A DNA stretch of 64,000 nucleotides, from contig SMNZ01000001.1 in assembly GCA_004353515.1 (NCBI GenBank), positions 1,240,001 through 1,304,000 on the forward strand. Direction: 5' to 3'. Made by a program: the position numbers and the translations under genes. Shown here in pieces: positions 7,396 to 16,754 of this stretch. The DNA comes from Alteromonadaceae bacterium M269 (GTDB taxonomy: Bacteria; Pseudomonadota; Gammaproteobacteria; Enterobacterales; Alteromonadaceae). Below the pieces are notes generated by a model. The model did no database searches. It was given only the letters and a program-made list of their open reading frames with translations, and was not told the DNA's origin. Every line of letters starts with the position of its first letter. Position 1 is the stretch's first letter.

Positions 7396-9348
7396 TTAAA
7401 AGTTCTGCAAGAACGGAGAAACCGCTCTTCCGTCGTTCACATAACGTAACTCAATAGAAAAGGTGCTACCAAAGGGCGCTAAAGGCGCATCATTAACCGA
7501 TAAGAACGATGTTCCAGACGTTGTTGTATCAAGCTGAACAAAAGCCGGCGGGAAACCGCTGGGGCCAGCGACCAAATCATTTGCTTCAAGTATCAAAAAC
7601 AATTGCGCATCTGGATTTTGATTAAATGCCGCTCTGATTTGGAAAGGTAATCCCTCAGGTCCAGCAAATGAGAACACCGTACCATCGTCGTCTTGACCAA
7701 CTATGTTATTGGTCTGGCGAACAGTCTGAGTAAATTCAACGCTACCATCATCTGGATTTACAACACCAATAGCCAAGGTGGCTTGAGAGAAAACAGGTAC
7801 AAGTGAAGCATCTAATGTGCCCGTTTCAAATATACCGCTAACAGGTACATTACCAGCAGCTATTAGTTCACTAACTTCTGTTCTATCAAACATTTCTGCG
7901 TAGATAATATCTGTAGCACCTGCAATAGCTCCTGTACCAATAAACTCTGTTGGTCCGGCATTACGTTGCACGATTTCAGTATTGGTAATGAAGTTGATAT
8001 TCGCACGACCATTTCTGCCAGCAAAAATTGGTGTAGAGAAACCTGGTCTGAATTCAACATCTCTCTCATTAAAAGTGAAGCCTTCCTCAGAAAACGTATT
8101 TTGCCCAACAATGCCAGCAATAATAGCGCCTGTAGAGATATTACCCGTTGCAACTGGCGCACCGTCAAGCGCTTCGATTTGCGCGGTGTACAGTGTTCTC
8201 GTTGGGACAGGTACTGCGTAATCACCACCAATAATTGACTCATCGAATGCAAATAAACCACCAGCAGCATTCTCAAACGCAACTGTTTGGCCGCTGTAAG
8301 CCATTGAATTGACCTCCTCGTTTCGACGGTTAGTCAATTGTACAGCGGCACCAGCAACGACATCTCCATCACCATTTGTCACCGTACCGCTAACGATACT
8401 GAAGGCATCAGAGAATGCGACATCACCCGCTTGTAGCTGAGGTAGTTCACCTACGTCATCACTGCCTTCCTGATAGATAAAAGCAGAAGCCGCTAAGTCA
8501 TCAATATGCAAGCTGCGTGAACCAAGCTCGGCATCCGCATCACTGGTATCGATAAATGGAAACATGGTCGAGCCTGTGCCGTCTTCTGATGAAATCTGAT
8601 TGATTGTCGCGTGGCTAAGACCATGAGAATGCCCAAACTCGTGAACAGATACGGCATCAACATCAGCCAAAGCCACACCGCCTGTTGGTTCTAACTCCCA
8701 GGTTACTGTCGAGCTAAACTGCACATCATTATCCAGAATAGTGCCCGCTAGGTAATCACCAGCTGGAAATTCAATATCACCATCATTATCGATATCTGTA
8801 CAGACATTGATTCCTGCTGCAACCGGATCAAATACATCTGAATCACCGTCGCCGTCTAAATCATCGCCCGCCACAAAGGTGGTATCTGCTGTAAGACTGG
8901 TGGACGGTGAACTCGCTAACGCAGTAAAACCACCCGGCGTGATAAAGGTCACTTCATTAATAAAATCACCACCAACTCTTGGCCTATCACCTAAGTTAAC
9001 TTGTTGGGTCACGTTCATTTCAATATATGAAGACGGGTTATCATTCCAACGGTCTAGCCCTTGTTGGACTACATCACTCAAAGCTTCAGGTGCAATCTCA
9101 ATATCGGTTCCAACGTTAGCACCCGCAGCCGTGTTAAAGGTATATTCAACGCTGGCACAACGTGAATCCCAGAAAATTCCAACGACTGGGCGCACAGTAA
9201 AGACTTCCGTTGGATCAGCTGATGATGGAACTGTCGTTGTTTCACCCAACCCATCGGCAATGATATCTAACTGACGACCCGTTTGTGTTTGAGCATTTAA
9301 GATGCTACTTGCTAATAACGCAGTTGCGCATAATAGAAATTTTTTCAT
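7396..9348 (-). CDS. Secreted matrixin-like metalloprotease
   Basis: A 650-residue protein with a Sec signal peptide (cleavage near residue 20, LNAQ). The zinc motif HEFGHSHGLSH at 236-246 is the metzincin HExxHxxGxxH signature. A following TMFPF (about residue 262) fits the Met-turn. Two acidic loops, DLDGDGDSD near 164 and DIDNDGD near 186, resemble calcium-binding loops inside the catalytic domain. Residues after about 315 contain a carboxypeptidase-regulatory-like beta fold (VSGTVTNGDGDVVAGAAVQL) and further beta-rich sequence. It is probably exported and degrades or processes external proteins. It follows the small secreted protein at 9367-9897 by 18 bp, so the two form an operon. Confidence 0.82.
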   Translation of the reverse strand: MKKFLLCATALLASSILNAQTQTGRQLDIIADGLGETTTVPSSADPTEVFTVRPVVGIFWDSRCASVEYTFNTAAGANVGTDIEIAPEALSDVVQQGLDRWNDNPSSYIEMNVTQQVNLGDRPRVGGDFINEVTFITPGGFTALASSPSTSLTADTTFVAGDDLDGDGDSDVFDPVAAGINVCTDIDNDGDIEFPAGDYLAGTILDNDVQFSSTVTWELEPTGGVALADVDAVSVHEFGHSHGLSHATINQISSEDGTGSTMFPFIDTSDADAELGSRSLHIDDLAASAFIYQEGSDDVGELPQLQAGDVAFSDAFSIVSGTVTNGDGDVVAGAAVQLTNRRNEEVNSMAYSGQTVAFENAAGGLFAFDESIIGGDYAVPVPTRTLYTAQIEALDGAPVATGNISTGAIIAGIVGQNTFSEEGFTFNERDVEFRPGFSTPIFAGRNGRANINFITNTEIVQRNAGPTEFIGTGAIAGATDIIYAEMFDRTEVSELIAAGNVPVSGIFETGTLDASLVPVFSQATLAIGVVNPDDGSVEFTQTVRQTNNIVGQDDDGTVFSFAGPEGLPFQIRAAFNQNPDAQLFLILEANDLVAGPSGFPPAFVQLDTTTSGTSFLSVNDAPLAPFGSTFSIELRYVNDGRAVSPFLQNF

Positions 9349-9366
9349 TGTACTTTCTCTCAGGGG

Positions 9367-9897
9367 TTATAACGGTAAGCCGATTGTTGCGCCAGCACTT
9401 CTGCGAGCGCTCATCATGTCAACAGCCTCATCAACACTGAGACTGCCGCCCAGGTTTTCTGGCATGTTCACCAACGCTCCTTGTGCTGTTTCAACCACAT
9501 TGAAGACGCCCTGAGAGAAACCAACGATACTGTAATCGTTAGTGCCATTATTTTCGTTTAACAAGAGTAGTGATTGGCTGTTATCAAAGAATCTAGGAGA
9601 GCCTGCAACAACTTCTGCCGTTGAGATCTTGCCACGCTTTTTCACACCACCAGCCGTTCGCACCACAATTGTTTCCCCTACTTCGCCAAACGCTGTGTCG
9701 TTAACCTGAAATGTCGTTAGCGTGACCATACTGCCTTGTACATCAAGGTATTCGACACTCACTTTTTCGGCGACAACACAGGCTGATGCAGATTGCACCA
9801 TATCATCAAAACTTTGTTGAATTAGCGTTGTGGCTGATGACAAAGAACTCATCAGTAACGCTCCTGAAAAAATAGAAATTGCCCATTTTTTTCTCAT
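9367..9897 (-). CDS. Small secreted protein paired with the metalloprotease
   Basis: A 176-residue protein with a clear signal peptide (MRKKWAISIFSGALLMSSLS, cut near SSA). The mature part is beta-rich, with a single Cys near residue 40 and no recognised enzyme motif. The C-terminus carries a predicted helix (VDEAVDMMSARRS). It is the first gene of a two-gene operon with the matrixin-like protease. A role as chaperone, inhibitor or substrate of that protease is an inference from position only. Confidence 0.6.
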   Translation of the reverse strand: MRKKWAISIFSGALLMSSLSSATTLIQQSFDDMVQSASACVVAEKVSVEYLDVQGSMVTLTTFQVNDTAFGEVGETIVVRTAGGVKKRGKISTAEVVAGSPRFFDNSQSLLLLNENNGTNDYSIVGFSQGVFNVVETAQGALVNMPENLGGSLSVDEAVDMMSARRSAGATIGLPL

Positions 9898-10260
9898 AAT
9901 TTAACCCTCAACATTTATACATAAACAAGCTTAAGAGAGTTAAATACAGGAATAGAAAACTGACATAACCCTGACAATAACTATCCAAAGCTTCAGATAA
10001 AGAGAAATTAAGCTACCACAACAATGAGAGAATTCTTTTTAACATTAACGTAACAAATTCATAACGATAGCAATATAAGGGTACATTTGCGTTTAGGAAA
10101 AAACCTAGTTAAGCCGTTTTTCTTTAACAAATTCATGCTTAAAACGGCGGTTATAGATCAAATGTCTATTTCCAACATAAAATACAAGAAGTGCAATTAA
10201 AATTAATAATACAGACTGATAAAAAGGACTTTAAAAAAACCCAACCTCACCTTTTCAACA
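9898..10260. other. Intergenic region with a decayed small ORF
   Basis: This 363-bp stretch is AT-rich. Its left part should carry the promoter for the secreted-protein/metalloprotease pair on the minus strand. Its right part holds the frame-damaged membrane ORF listed separately at 10105-10230. I see no tRNA, terminator or intact gene. Confidence 0.5.
10105..10230 (-). pseudogene. 5'-truncated or frameshifted small membrane protein
   Basis: Reading on the minus strand from 10230 to the stop at 10105-10107 gives 41 codons containing a strong membrane helix (SVLLILIALLVFYVG) and a basic tail (NRRFKHEFVKEKRLN). No ATG, GTG or TTG occurs in frame before the helix. One extra T in the T-run at about 10221-10225 would join it to an upstream frame with a GTG start near 10248. 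It lies directly downstream of the KAP NTPase and its membrane partner on the same strand, so it may be a damaged third member of that unit. Confidence 0.4.
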
Positions 10261-10734
10261 TCAGAAAAAAATAAGAAATAGATATAATGCACACCATGCA
10301 ACTGTATAACCAATCACGCGTGCTTTTGATCTTGGTCTACCCCACTTTATTACACGTGTCATTTCTGCATCGAAGAGGTAATAGCCCAGTACATCTTTTA
10401 TCTTTTTCTCGATTCGAGCCATTTGTAGACGCGCTTTATCCATGGCTTCTTTAGCGTTGGCATCCAAGGCGAGAACAACCATAAAGATGAGCGGTACAAC
10501 TAAAGGTAGGAGATCATAAGCTACTGGGGGAAGATCTTCCTTTCTAGACAATGCAACTGTTAACAGAACTAAAGCCATAAAAACAGGCCAGCCATAGTTT
10601 TTTGTGCCGTCCGTTCTGATATCAATCTCACGTCTGTGGATTTCGTACTCCTTAATTAATAAATCCACCCTATCCTTTTTTGAGAGTTCCTTGTCACTTT
10701 CAGAATTACTCTGAATCGTTTCGTCTTTCGCCAT
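10261..10734 (-). CDS. Three-helix membrane protein next to the KAP NTPase
   Basis: A 157-residue protein. The first 40 residues are highly charged and helical. Membrane segments are visible at about 46-63, 73-92 and 138-157, with a basic, helical loop of about 45 residues (about 93-137) between the second and third. I do not recognise the family. It starts 50 bp after the KAP NTPase stop on the same strand and is probably cotranscribed. Since the NTPase also has membrane helices, this protein may be its membrane partner; that is an inference from position. Confidence 0.6.
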   Translation of the reverse strand: MAKDETIQSNSESDKELSKKDRVDLLIKEYEIHRREIDIRTDGTKNYGWPVFMALVLLTVALSRKEDLPPVAYDLLPLVVPLIFMVVLALDANAKEAMDKARLQMARIEKKIKDVLGYYLFDAEMTRVIKWGRPRSKARVIGYTVAWCALYLFLIFF

Positions 10735-10784
10735 GCTTTTTCCTTATTCCTGAACTGATTTTTATTATTCGATGCTGATTTTCT

Positions 10785-13115
10785 CTACTCTTCTAGTACT
10801 AAGTCTTCTAAAAAGTTTTTAGACAGCTCAACTTCTGTACCATCAAGCAACTTATACTTTAGTGCTTTGGAGACGATAGCTGCTTGTTTTATTTCTAAAA
10901 TATCTTCCGGTAACTTTCCTTTTTCTTCATCAGTTAACTGCTCATTCTTAACGATATCCAAGTGTTCAGGGTTTTGCTCCAAATGGTCAGCTAAGCGTGG
11001 AAAAGACACAGAAATAATGGTCCAAATAGCGATTTGGTCAAGGTAATCATAATCCTGTTCGCCGTGGTTCAAATCTTTATACAAGTAAATGTATATGCCA
11101 TAGGCAGAAACAATTAACTTCATTAACCTAGGGTTTGGCAGGAGCTCGCCAACGAACTTATTCATTCGATGTTCACGCTTACTGGTAATGCCTTTATTAC
11201 CTGCTTTCTCCATCATCTGATCAGCAATTAAGGCTTTGGAATACCCCTCTTGAATAAGCTTTTGTTCAATAGAAAAAATATCCGAATCATTCTCGGCATC
11301 TGCAAATCGTCCTTTAATTGCCGCTGTTTGCTCTTTCTCACCTTTATCAATCGCGCCGAGAGGTTCTTGTTCTTCATGCTCTAACAAATATTTTAAGTAG
11401 CGTTGCTGCGCAACCGGTGAAATACGCGGTAAGCCAATAGAAAGCTGAAATACCTTTTCGATATATAAATAGCCGATTGATCGTCCCGTTTCTTTCAAGT
11501 CTTTGCCCATATTTTCATAGGCCAAACTAAAGCTAGAAGCTATCCAGTGTCGGTCGGCTGCAACGAGGAAGAACACCCGCGAAGTATTAAAAACAATATG
11601 AATTTGTTCCAACAAAGCCACTGCATATTCCGGCCTGCACCGATCAAGATCATCCACAAAGACAATAACGGGTTTATTCAGCTTTTTAATAAAAGTCGCA
11701 AAATAATCCCGTATAGAATCGGTTGGATTATTTCGTAGCTTTTTAAAAAGCTGAGCAGATTTTGGCGAACGCAAAAAAACCGAGTTAAATATATTGGAAA
11801 CCGTAGCTGCCGCACCTACCGCTGCAGTCAAGATTTGTAGCCAAAGTTTTAAACTGTCTGGAGCCTTAGTACTAATGAGGTAAAAGACAAGGCCGGTTAT
11901 TATTACCACGACTGCGGTGCCAATTAACTTAGGAAGATTACTGCCTAGAAATCGCCAAGCAAAGTAACGAAGCCTTAACCACCAACTATGATCTGAACTC
12001 GCAATAGATTGGCGGATGATCGTATCCATCAACGGCCACCAAGTCGGCTCAACATCTTGCTGTTTCCATGCGTTAAAGTGCACGGGAAGCCAAGCGGGTC
12101 TTGAATTGGAACCCTGCTTCAACACATTCATCAACATAACAGCAAAAGTGGTTTTACCTGCACCCCATTTACCATAAAGGTTGATCAAAAAACTTTTACC
12201 GTGCGGATTAGGTGCTTTAGTTGTACTACTAGGTGTTGGCTTAACGCCATTAACCCGATCCCAAAGTTGTTGGATATGGTGCGACATGTATCGGGCAAAA
12301 GGCTCTCTGCCCAGCCTATCTGTATCGGGAATATCGTCGACATATTGTGGCGTCATATCATGCAGGTAAGTGATACCGACAATAGAGATTTCTTTCTCTT
12401 CCTCGTTAACGGTCTCTTGGCCTTCCTCTTCTTCTTCGAGTTCATCCGTCTTTGGGTCAACTTCAATCTCTCCCGATTTCCAGTAATGCCAAAGGCTGGC
12501 ACTATAACTATGGATATCGAGTGATTTGGGCATATGTGCTAATAGCTGTGAATAAAGTGCATCAAAAGGTTCGTTGCCATCACCATTAACCAACTCAACA
12601 AGGCAATCATGTGTATAAACACTCAGCACGATAGGGTTGCTCATATTCTGATAAAGAAAAGCCAACTTCCATTTAAATAAATCATCCAATTCAATATCGC
12701 TGATGGCTTCAACATTGCCTTTCTGCGCCGCTTCCACGACTTCAAGAACCAAGGATTTAACTTTCGCAAAAGCGGTATCTACATCGTCACCATAACGTTT
12801 ATACCAAGCATGACGTTGGCTATAACAATAAGGACCATGACTATTCTTCTCTTCCTGACTTGCACGCGCAAAAATACCAAACTTAAATGAAGAACCGCCC
12901 CTTATCCCGCCTAGGATGCTCGTTCCACGTTCTACCATATAGGTGAAAGAATCTCTGCTACCTGCTGAGCTGTAATCTTCCAATCTCATTTCGTGTAAAC
13001 GAGACAACGGCCAAAGCTCTAAAAACTGACCGAGAACTTGCTCTTTTCGTTCTATATCTTCTTGAGGTAACGGCTTGAGTTTTTGGAAGTTATCAGCCCA
13101 GTGCGGTTCGTTCAT
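10785..13115 (-). CDS. KAP-family P-loop NTPase with McrB-like N-terminal domain
   Basis: A 776-residue protein from the ATG at 13115, preferred over the ATG at 13136 because AAGGAAAA lies just upstream of it. Residues about 30-190 resemble the N-terminal domain of McrB-like AAA proteins (DSFTYMVERGTSILGGIRGG, KFGIF, AWYKRYG, FKWKLAFLYQN). An acidic linker (about 220-245) follows. The KAP module has Walker A GKWGAGKTT at 315-323, two membrane helices at about 397-416 and 424-447 inserted between the Walker motifs, and Walker B VIVFVDDLDRC at 483-493. KAP NTPases include F-plasmid PifA and the Tmn defence family. A defence role is therefore plausible but unproven. The downstream gene encodes a membrane protein. 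Confidence 0.8.
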   Translation of the reverse strand: MNEPHWADNFQKLKPLPQEDIERKEQVLGQFLELWPLSRLHEMRLEDYSSAGSRDSFTYMVERGTSILGGIRGGSSFKFGIFARASQEEKNSHGPYCYSQRHAWYKRYGDDVDTAFAKVKSLVLEVVEAAQKGNVEAISDIELDDLFKWKLAFLYQNMSNPIVLSVYTHDCLVELVNGDGNEPFDALYSQLLAHMPKSLDIHSYSASLWHYWKSGEIEVDPKTDELEEEEEGQETVNEEEKEISIVGITYLHDMTPQYVDDIPDTDRLGREPFARYMSHHIQQLWDRVNGVKPTPSSTTKAPNPHGKSFLINLYGKWGAGKTTFAVMLMNVLKQGSNSRPAWLPVHFNAWKQQDVEPTWWPLMDTIIRQSIASSDHSWWLRLRYFAWRFLGSNLPKLIGTAVVVIITGLVFYLISTKAPDSLKLWLQILTAAVGAAATVSNIFNSVFLRSPKSAQLFKKLRNNPTDSIRDYFATFIKKLNKPVIVFVDDLDRCRPEYAVALLEQIHIVFNTSRVFFLVAADRHWIASSFSLAYENMGKDLKETGRSIGYLYIEKVFQLSIGLPRISPVAQQRYLKYLLEHEEQEPLGAIDKGEKEQTAAIKGRFADAENDSDIFSIEQKLIQEGYSKALIADQMMEKAGNKGITSKREHRMNKFVGELLPNPRLMKLIVSAYGIYIYLYKDLNHGEQDYDYLDQIAIWTIISVSFPRLADHLEQNPEHLDIVKNEQLTDEEKGKLPEDILEIKQAAIVSKALKYKLLDGTEVELSKNFLEDLVLEE

Positions 13116-13242
13116 GCGTTTTCCTTTGCAACACAATCGACGTGTTTATCCCGCCAAAATAACGCCATTAAATTCGAATCGCAAACATTAGTCGTTAAAT
13201 TATTTAACCGTTGATTACTCACTAACCGATAGCCCTAGAAAC

Positions 13243-13271
13243 AATAAACCCAGCACTAGGCTGGGTTTATT
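13243..13271. terminator. Terminator of the TonB-receptor gene
   Basis: A 12-bp perfect stem AATAAACCCAGC / GCTGGGTTTATT with a five-base loop. On the minus strand it lies 22 bp after the TonB-receptor stop and is followed by a T-rich stretch. It also separates the sugar cluster from the KAP unit. Confidence 0.85.
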
Positions 13272-13293
13272 TAAGACTTCTTAAGCAAATACG

Positions 13294-15561
13294 TTAGAAG
13301 GTATAACTTAAACTCACCTGAGCATTAAAAGGCAAGATAAAACGGCCGTTAGGAGAACTCGTATTTCTCGGATCGCCTTCCGTTAAACCATCTTCATCAG
13401 TGATGTTTTGTAGTGACACTTGCAGTTGAAGCTGCTCACTAAGGTAGGTGTTAAAGCCGATATCAACCTGCTCGTAACCATCAAGAACAACCGTATTTTC
13501 ATTATCACCAAATCTATCGTCTACGGCGAAGATAGTTGCGTAAATCGTTGACTCAAGTCCGTTACCCCATTCGAAGTCGTAAGCAGGAGTCAAACGTATC
13601 TGCCATCCTGGTTGACGCTGAGCTTCATTACCTTCATTGACTGGGCTTTCAGTGATCTCAGTTTCCTGAAGGGTTGAGTTAAGAGTTATAGAGAAACCAT
13701 TGTCAGCGTAATAAGTAAAATCAAGCTCTAAGCCGTATGACTCGTTGGTAAATGTCTCAACAGGTCCACCTGGGATACGAATAAAGGTCGCACCTTCAAC
13801 TTCGGTAAAGAAGCTGGTTGCATAAATACTCAAGTTGTTCTGCGCGTACTTATAACCTAATTCGAATTGAGTCACATCTTGGATCAGATCTTCACCGTTT
13901 TGGAATGCACCAAAGTTATCGCGGTAATCGTCAAAGAATGGTAGCCTCTGCCCTTCACTAGCCCTGAAGAATACACCTGCATTTCTTTCGTATTGCCAGT
14001 TCACACCTGCGGTCCACGCCAACTCATTTTCATCTGACTCAACCAGTACGTCTATGGTCCCGTCTATACCGAGATCTGCTGTATAATCAATTTGGTGATT
14101 GGTTTGACGTAAACCAACATCAAAAGAAAGTTCGTCATTCACTTTGTAATCGATAGCTGCATAGAACGCATCTGTTGTTCCGTCACCTGTGGCATTAAGA
14201 TCGAAGTTAAAACCACACCCATCAACATCGGCGTTACATTCAATACCGTCCAGAATCTCACCACCTTGACGGGCAATATGGAATGCCGTGTTACCCAGCG
14301 ACCACCAATCATTTGTTGAGAATGAAGTCGTGAAATACCCAAAGGTTAGTTCGGCTTTGTCTAGTGATTTAGTAATGGCTAAATCATTAGTAATTGCATC
14401 GATCTCTTTTAACACAACCCATCGACCATAACGCTGGACGAATTCATCCTGGCCAAACTCTTCTCCGGTCACGGCCCCAACAACAGGCCCCGTCGTTGCA
14501 AAACCGTTCGCGTTCAACTGAGAAATTTGAATAGCGCCGCCATCAGGTACTAAACCGAACGTATTGGCATCACCTTCTGTGTAAGAGAATCTATCAACCA
14601 CAGTCCAACCATTACCCACATCAAGTGTTAAGCTACCACCACTGACAGAGCCATCCCATCCACGACCATCAGCGAGATCAACTTCTAAAGTCTCGTTATC
14701 TGGACCAAAGTTAATGGTTGCTTGACGGTTAGCGGTACCGAGCTGCGAGAAACTGTTATCAACACCGGGAACATTAAGCGGAACAGGTAAATACCACACA
14801 CCGTGATCGTCTGTTACCCGAGTAAAGAAATTGAATTTACCGGCATCAAATTCTTTAGTGACATTAATCGTAAACTGGTTGCCTTCTTCGCTGTCGAAGC
14901 CAGTATCTCTGATACCTTCAGATTGATTGAAGTATCCGCCAACAAGCACGTATAAGTCTTCCGCAACTTCACCACTCACAACTGCGTCTACACGCCTTTG
15001 ACCAAAGTTAGAACCGGTGTACTTAAGCAAACCTTCGGTCTCCGGACCGCCTTCTTTCAAAATAAAGTTGGTTGTCAGGCCCGGTTGTCCATTAGACAAA
15101 ATCGAGTTTGGACCACCACGCAGGCCATCCGCAAAAGCGATTGTTTCATCGAAACGGAAGAGCGTAGAGTTTTCTAGGAAAGATAATGTAGGCGGAGAAA
15201 AAATGGGCGCACCCTGCAACTGAACAGTCACAAAAGGTGCATCGCCGCCACCAGGAAAACCACGAACAAACACGTTAGCGCCAGAAACACCGCCTGAGCT
15301 CTCAGACCAAACACCTGGAATTGCTTTGAAGATATCAGCGGTACTCTTTGGACTTAAACGCTCGATGTCGTCTGCTGACAAGTTGGTAATAGCAAAACTC
15401 GTATCCACTTTACGCTCTGCTGTACCACTGGCAGTACCGGTGATAATAATCTGTTCGACCTCATTCTTGGCTTCTTCTTCCGTATTTTCTTGCGCGTAAA
15501 CCAAGCTTGATCCCAATGCGCATCCAATAAGGCATGATAAAAGAGATAACCGTGTTCTCAT
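13294..15561 (-). CDS. TonB-dependent receptor for an alpha-glucoside (inferred substrate)
   Basis: A 755-residue outer-membrane receptor with a signal peptide (cut near VYAQ). The plug domain covers about residues 45-165 (IIITGT, a run of DIFKAIPGVW, VFVRGF). The rest is a 22-strand barrel ending in the aromatic terminal strand LSYTF. It is divergent from the LacI gene, and two copies of the LacI palindrome lie between them. Gene context (GH65 phosphorylase, beta-phosphoglucomutase, MFS permease with the same operator) indicates import of an alpha-linked glucose disaccharide or short oligosaccharide. The exact sugar cannot be read. Confidence 0.88.
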   Translation of the reverse strand: MRTRLSLLSCLIGCALGSSLVYAQENTEEEAKNEVEQIIITGTASGTAERKVDTSFAITNLSADDIERLSPKSTADIFKAIPGVWSESSGGVSGANVFVRGFPGGGDAPFVTVQLQGAPIFSPPTLSFLENSTLFRFDETIAFADGLRGGPNSILSNGQPGLTTNFILKEGGPETEGLLKYTGSNFGQRRVDAVVSGEVAEDLYVLVGGYFNQSEGIRDTGFDSEEGNQFTINVTKEFDAGKFNFFTRVTDDHGVWYLPVPLNVPGVDNSFSQLGTANRQATINFGPDNETLEVDLADGRGWDGSVSGGSLTLDVGNGWTVVDRFSYTEGDANTFGLVPDGGAIQISQLNANGFATTGPVVGAVTGEEFGQDEFVQRYGRWVVLKEIDAITNDLAITKSLDKAELTFGYFTTSFSTNDWWSLGNTAFHIARQGGEILDGIECNADVDGCGFNFDLNATGDGTTDAFYAAIDYKVNDELSFDVGLRQTNHQIDYTADLGIDGTIDVLVESDENELAWTAGVNWQYERNAGVFFRASEGQRLPFFDDYRDNFGAFQNGEDLIQDVTQFELGYKYAQNNLSIYATSFFTEVEGATFIRIPGGPVETFTNESYGLELDFTYYADNGFSITLNSTLQETEITESPVNEGNEAQRQPGWQIRLTPAYDFEWGNGLESTIYATIFAVDDRFGDNENTVVLDGYEQVDIGFNTYLSEQLQLQVSLQNITDEDGLTEGDPRNTSSPNGRFILPFNAQVSLSYTF

Positions 15562-15647
15562 TTCTCTGCTCCCGTGTTCGTCTCATTATTGTTGTTAATA
15601 ACGATTAATTAACAAGTTTAATCGCTCTTATTAACAACAATATGGCA

Positions 15648-15689
15648 TTTTGCAATCGATTGCAAAACAAAAATGCAATCGATTGCATT
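15648..15689. promoter_or_regulatory. Tandem LacI-type operators between TonB receptor and LacI gene
   Basis: TTTTGCAATCGATTGCAAAA at 15648-15667 and AATGCAATCGATTGCATT at 15672-15689 are both perfect palindromes sharing the 14-bp core TGCAATCGATTGCA. Their centres are 23 bp apart. The central CG is typical of LacI-family sites. They lie upstream of both the receptor and the regulator gene. A third copy of the core occurs at 19797-19810. Confidence 0.88.
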
Positions 15690-15731
15690 CTGATTTTTTA
15701 CAAAGCGTGTAACTGTTGCTACAGTGCGCTC

Positions 15732-16751
15732 ATGAAAAAGAAAAAATTAATGACATTAAGTGACATCAGTAAGATTAGTGGTGTGTCTGAATCTACTGTA
15801 TCTAGGGCGCTGAGTGGCAGTAAGCTCGTAAGTGATAAAACGCGAGCGAAAATCCAGGCTATCGCTGATGAGCATAACTTCACCATTAATGCCGCAGCTC
15901 GTAATTTAAGATTACAAAAGACGAAAACAGTCGCAGTCATTATTCTGATCAGTTCAGGGAATGATCAATCTGTATCTGACCCTTTTATGCTAAGTTTGGT
16001 TGGTTCTATCGCAGAAGCACTGGGTAGCAAGGGCTACGATATGCTGCTTTCGACCACACGTAGCGCTCCTCAAGACTGGCAACGACACTATTTTGATACC
16101 AGAAAAGCCGATGGCCTGATTATTATTGGTCAGGGCGAAGACGATGCCCCACTTAATGTCCTTGTTGATTCAACCTACCCTTTCGTTACCTGGGGTTCAA
16201 CCGCTAAGAGCTACACTGGTGTTGGCAGCGATAATCGCAAAGGAGGTTATCTAGCCACCAGGCACTTGATAGATCAAGGGTGTCGCAGAATTGGTTTCTT
16301 CGGTAAAGCACATCACGCCGAAATCCATGAGCGCTGGCAGGGCTACAAACAAGCATTGGAAGAGAATGAAGCGGCTGCAATGATAGATACAACGCTGGAC
16401 GTTCCCTTTACAGCTCAAGCCGGTTATAAAGTGGCAAAACAGCTAATTAATGACAACAGCTTTACCTATGACGGCATAGTCGCCGCATCGGATATGATTG
16501 CGATCGGCATTATTAAAGCGCTTAAAGAAAGTGCGATTAATGTACCAAAGGATGTGGCTGTCGTCGGTTTCGATGATATTAGCTTAGCCTCTATGTACCA
16601 CCCTTCTCTCACCACTGTGAGGCAAGATACAGTGCACGGCGGTGAGATGTTGGTCAGTAAACTTTTAGCCAAGCTTAATGGCGAAGAAGTGCAATCAGAA
16701 ACGCTACCAACACAGCTCGTTATCAGGCAATCAACTCAGAGATCAAAGTGA
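15732..16751 (+). CDS. LacI-family transcriptional repressor of the sugar cluster
   Basis: A 339-residue regulator from the ATG at 15732. A longer frame from 15642 would run through both operators and is rejected. The ATG at 15750 is an alternative; neither has a strong RBS. Residues about 8-50 are the LacI DNA-binding domain (TLSDISKISGVSESTVSRAL, NAAARNLR hinge). The rest is a periplasmic-binding-protein-like effector domain with VVGFDDISLASMYHPSLTTV near the C-terminus, typical of the family. It probably represses the receptor, itself, the phosphorylase operon and the permease in the absence of sugar. It ends 3 bp before the convergent pgmB stop. Confidence 0.9.
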   Translation: MKKKKLMTLSDISKISGVSESTVSRALSGSKLVSDKTRAKIQAIADEHNFTINAAARNLRLQKTKTVAVIILISSGNDQSVSDPFMLSLVGSIAEALGSKGYDMLLSTTRSAPQDWQRHYFDTRKADGLIIIGQGEDDAPLNVLVDSTYPFVTWGSTAKSYTGVGSDNRKGGYLATRHLIDQGCRRIGFFGKAHHAEIHERWQGYKQALEENEAAAMIDTTLDVPFTAQAGYKVAKQLINDNSFTYDGIVAASDMIAIGIIKALKESAINVPKDVAVVGFDDISLASMYHPSLTTVRQDTVHGGEMLVSKLLAKLNGEEVQSETLPTQLVIRQSTQRSK

Positions 16752-16754
16752 CAC

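Noticed and set aside
7863-9274. Several ORFs of 60-155 codons on both strands inside the metalloprotease gene
   Set aside because: They overlap a well-supported gene with signal peptide and zinc motif and lack start signals.
13294-15561. TonB receptor considered as a SusC-like protein
   Set aside because: No carboxypeptidase-like N-terminal extension and no SusD partner; it is of the proteobacterial type.
15642-15731. 30-codon N-terminal extension of the LacI regulator
   Set aside because: It would translate both operator palindromes and precedes the normal LacI start; no RBS.
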